This document shows positions 34,941 through 36,606 of a stretch of 36,606 nt of DNA, piece by piece. Source of the stretch: Streptomycetaceae bacterium (lineage in GTDB: Bacteria; Actinomycetota; Actinomycetes; Streptomycetales; Streptomycetaceae); assembly GCA_019243445.1 (NCBI GenBank), contig JAFAUH010000141.1, positions 1-36,606 on the forward strand, given 5' to 3'. The notes beneath the pieces were generated by a model. That model saw only the letters and a list, made by a program, of their open reading frames with translations. It ran no database searches and was not told the DNA's origin. The position numbers and the translations under genes were made by a program. How positions within the stretch are numbered: the stretch's first letter is position 1; every line of letters starts with the position of its first letter.

Positions 34941-36152
34941 ATGGACAAGCCACGGATCGTCCTGGGCGTGAGCGGCGGCATCGCCGCCTACAAGGCGTGC
35001 GAGCTGCTGCGCAGGCTCACCGAGTCAGGACACGAGGTGCGAGTGATCCCGACCGCGTCCGCGCTGCACTTCGTCGGCGAGGCCACCTGGTCGGCGCTCT
35101 CCGGGAACCCGGTGTCCACCGCCGTCTGGGAGGGGGTCCACCAAGTCCCGCATGTGCGCATCGGCCAGAGCGCCGATCTCGTCGTCGTCGCGCCCGCCAC
35201 CGCGGACATCCTCGCCAAGGCCGCCCACGGCCTCGCCGACGACCTGCTCACCAACACCTTGCTCACCGCACGATGTCCAGTGGTCTTCGCACCCGCCATG
35301 CACACCGAGATGTGGGAGCACCCGGCGACTCAGGAGAACGTCGCCACGCTCCGGCGCCGTGGTGCGCTCGTCATCGACCCCGCCGTCGGTCGGCTCACTG
35401 GCGTCGACACCGGCAAGGGACGGCTGCCGGAGCCCGTCGAGATCTTCGAGACCTGCCGCCGGATATTGGTCGGCGGGGCGGGGAGGGCGGGGAAAGCGGC
35501 TGATCTTGCAGGGCGGCACGTCGTGATCAGCGCCGGAGGCACCCGGGAACCGCTGGACCCGGTCCGCTTCCTGGGGAACCGTTCCTCCGGCAAGCAGGGC
35601 TACGCCCTCGCCCGTACCGCTATCGCACGCGGTGCACGTGTCACTCTCGTGGCCGCCAACACCGAATTGCCAGACCCGGCCGGAGCCGACGTCGTCCGCG
35701 TCACCACCGCACGGCAGCTGCGGGAAGCCGTGCTGAAAGTGGCCGCCGAAGCCGACGCCGTGGTGATGGCGGCAGCCGTCGCCGACTTCAGGCCGGCGCA
35801 CTACGCCGAAGGCAAGATCAAGAAGAAGGACGGTGAGGAGCCCGCGCCCCTCGAACTCGTCCGCAACCCCGACATCCTCGCCGAGCTGTCCGCCGACCGC
35901 CCGCACCCCGGCCAGGTGGTGGTCGGCTTCGCTGCGGAGACGGACGACGTCCTCGCCAACGGGCACACCAAGCTTGCCCGCAAGGGATGCGACCTGCTCG
36001 TGGTCAACGAGGTGGGGGAGCACAAGGCATTCGGATCGGAGGAGAACGAGGCAGTGATCCTCGGGGCGGACGGCGACGAGATCCCCGTTCCCTACGGCCC
36101 CAAGGAAGCCCTGGCCGACGCGGTCTGGGATTGCGTGACACCTCGGCTCTGA
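34941..36152 (+). CDS. coaBC: Bifunctional phosphopantothenoylcysteine decarboxylase/synthetase
   Basis: Two successive steps of coenzyme A synthesis: CTP-dependent cysteine addition (CoaB) and FMN-dependent decarboxylation (CoaC). The 403-residue product has the flavoprotein CoaC domain (LGVSGGIAAYKACELLRRL, VPHVRIGQSADLVVVAPATADILAK, FAPAMHTEMW) at residues 1-175. A basic/Gly linker (GGAGRAGKAADLAG) is followed by the CoaB domain (SAGGTREPLDPVRFLGN, VVMAAAVADFRP and the KIKKKDG Lys motif). The ATG at 34941 follows GGGAGAAG, and the upstream in-frame ORF lacks a site. The palindromic element directly follows the stop. Confidence 0.95.
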   Translation: MDKPRIVLGVSGGIAAYKACELLRRLTESGHEVRVIPTASALHFVGEATWSALSGNPVSTAVWEGVHQVPHVRIGQSADLVVVAPATADILAKAAHGLADDLLTNTLLTARCPVVFAPAMHTEMWEHPATQENVATLRRRGALVIDPAVGRLTGVDTGKGRLPEPVEIFETCRRILVGGAGRAGKAADLAGRHVVISAGGTREPLDPVRFLGNRSSGKQGYALARTAIARGARVTLVAANTELPDPAGADVVRVTTARQLREAVLKVAAEADAVVMAAAVADFRPAHYAEGKIKKKDGEEPAPLELVRNPDILAELSADRPHPGQVVVGFAAETDDVLANGHTKLARKGCDLLVVNEVGEHKAFGSEENEAVILGADGDEIPVPYGPKEALADAVWDCVTPRL

Positions 36153-36199
36153 CGCGCCCGCCCGTCTCCCACCGCCACCCTCAGCGGAGGCGCTTCGCG
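36153..36199 (-). repeat. Palindromic element, copy 3 (after coaBC)
   Basis: It starts at the base after the coaBC stop. Over 37 ungapped positions (36154-36190) it matches the aroC copy at 30 and the aroB copy at 31 positions. The core CCTC-AGCG-GAGG is kept; the outer right arm has diverged into a different hairpin, TCAGCG...GCGC-TTC-GCGCCGCTGA (36181-36206), which looks terminator-like. The minus strand reads [12 protein letters not shown], as in the other copies. Confidence 0.75.
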
Positions 36200-36206
36200 C
36201 CGCTGA
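36181..36206 (+). terminator. Hairpin after coaBC, built on the element
   Basis: The left arm 36181-36193 pairs with GCGCCGCTGA (36197-36206) after a 3-base bulge, with loop TTC. It lies 28 bases after the coaBC stop and overlaps copy 3 of the element. A short TTCTGGTGC tandem duplicate follows at about 36227-36244. Confidence 0.5.
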
Positions 36207-36324
36207 CATGCCTGCCGTGTGGCCTCTTCTGGTGCTTCTGGTGCTTCCGAAGCGGTGAAGCAGTGTCCCGAGCCCCAGTAGATCCAAGGTGCGAGACACT
36301 TTCCCCTCTGTTGGAATCGACCGA

Positions 36325-36366
36325 TAAACTGGTCGTGGTCCGACGGGCGCAGCCCCGCATCGGACC
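36325..36366 (+). promoter_or_regulatory. Candidate metK -10 box and leader hairpin
   Basis: TAAACT at 36325-36330 could be a -10 box (with a weak TTCCCC near -35). It would place the start point just before a hairpin GGTCCGA...TCGGACC (36337-36343 and 36360-36366) with inner GGGC/GCCC. The leader to the metK GTG is about 70 bases. I see no known SAM riboswitch fold; the rest of the gap (36207-36324) holds no recognisable gene. Confidence 0.4.
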
Positions 36367-36408
36367 GACCCGTATGAGTCAGCAGCCGCTGCAACCCCAG
36401 GGAGCGAT

Positions 36409-36606
36409 GTGTCCCGCCGTCTCTTCACCTCGGAGTCCGTCACCGAGGGCCACCCCGACAAGATCGCCGACCAGATCAGCGACACCATTCTCGACGCCCT
36501 GCTGAGCCAGGACCCCGCCTCCCGCGTAGCCGTCGAGACCCTGATCACCACCGGTCTGGTGCACGTCGCGGGTGAGGTCACGACCAAGGCCTACGCCGAC
36601 ATCCCG
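36409..36606 (+). CDS. metK: S-adenosylmethionine synthetase, 3'-truncated by window end
   Basis: Makes SAM from methionine and ATP. Only the first 66 codons are present. They begin [22 protein letters not shown], with the family's hallmark SVTEGHPDK (ATP/methionine-binding His and Asp), then [15 protein letters not shown] and [18 protein letters not shown]. The GTG at 36409 follows GGGAGC; an overlapping ATG at 36407 is out of frame. The true length, about 400 residues, cannot be seen. Position after coaBC is standard in actinobacteria. Confidence 0.95.
   Translation, partial: MSRRLFTSESVTEGHPDKIADQISDTILDALLSQDPASRVAVETLITTGLVHVAGEVTTKAYADIP

Noticed and set aside
35470-35510. GC-rich Gly/Ala linker in CoaBC considered as another element copy
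   Set aside because: GGCGGGGCGGGGAGGGCGGGG is simple G-rich sequence lacking the CCTC-N4-GAGG core and arms; it is an ordinary interdomain linker.
36207-36408. SAM riboswitch upstream of metK
   Set aside because: I can see only a simple hairpin and none of the multi-helix layout of known SAM classes; a covariance search would be needed to claim one.
35025-36587. Minus-strand frame of 520 codons opposite coaBC and running into metK
   Set aside because: Antisense shadow; it crosses the intergenic hairpins and two conserved plus-strand genes.

Overview
The window is high-GC actinobacterial chromosome, almost certainly from the Streptomycetaceae. The evidence is BldD with its c-di-GMP signature, the sIHF/mIHF-gmk-rpoZ-coaBC-metK run, the bifunctional Rel, a DUF349 protein, and GTG/TTG starts with ATGA/GTGA stop-start overlaps throughout. 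As I recall it, gene order closely follows the relA-to-metK segment of Streptomyces coelicolor. It is a conserved housekeeping core: I see no prophage, insertion sequence, CRISPR array, rRNA or tRNA. No gene-free stretch exceeds about 260 bases; the longer gaps are described individually.

Layout, left to right. (1) 1-2038: 3' part of relA, facing a minus-strand pair (DUF349 protein and a membrane-anchored cyclophilin) across a perfect 44-bp palindrome. (2) 4652-6642: metallo-hydrolase and hisS, coupled. (3) 6779-8841: VKOR-like membrane protein behind a dense operator-like dyad cluster, then rarA. (4) 9030-15537: DUF948 and DUF6167 membrane proteins, alaS, ruvX, mltG, aroE; rpsD, expected between rarA and the DUF948 gene, is absent. 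(5) 15682-19216: aroC, aroK, aroB, aroQ (shikimate pathway). (6) 19283-22369: a P-loop kinase-like protein, a divergent M24 peptidase homologue, efp and nusB, closed by a long hairpin shared with convergent bldD. (7) 22439-22939 (minus): bldD, with a BldD box in its own upstream region. (8) 23126-33365: the pyrimidine operon pyrR-pyrB-pyrC-(membrane/PH-like)-carA-carB-pyrD-pyrF, led by a PyrR-binding hairpin that can hide the pyrR ribosome-binding site. (9) 33600-36606: mihF, gmk, rpoZ, coaBC and the first 66 codons of metK.

The most unusual content is a small GC-rich palindromic element of about 50 bp. It is present in three convincing copies: inside aroC (in frame), inside aroB (in frame, opposite orientation), and immediately after the coaBC stop codon. 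A weak fourth candidate lies between pyrR and pyrB. The aroC and aroB copies match at 41 of 47 positions without gaps, and all copies share a CCTC-NNNN-GAGG core. Because the element is palindromic, both strands read as a peptide of the type EGGGRRAG, and AroC and AroB each carry an extra loop of roughly 20-25 residues. This resembles, by analogy only, the Rickettsia palindromic elements that insert in frame into proteins. I do not know a described counterpart in Streptomycetaceae.

Functionally the genes join stringent-response control (Rel), translation (HisS, AlaS, EF-P, mIHF and omega as nucleoid/RNAP partners), shikimate and UMP/carbamoyl-phosphate synthesis, nucleotide supply (Gmk), CoA and SAM synthesis, and the developmental master repressor BldD.
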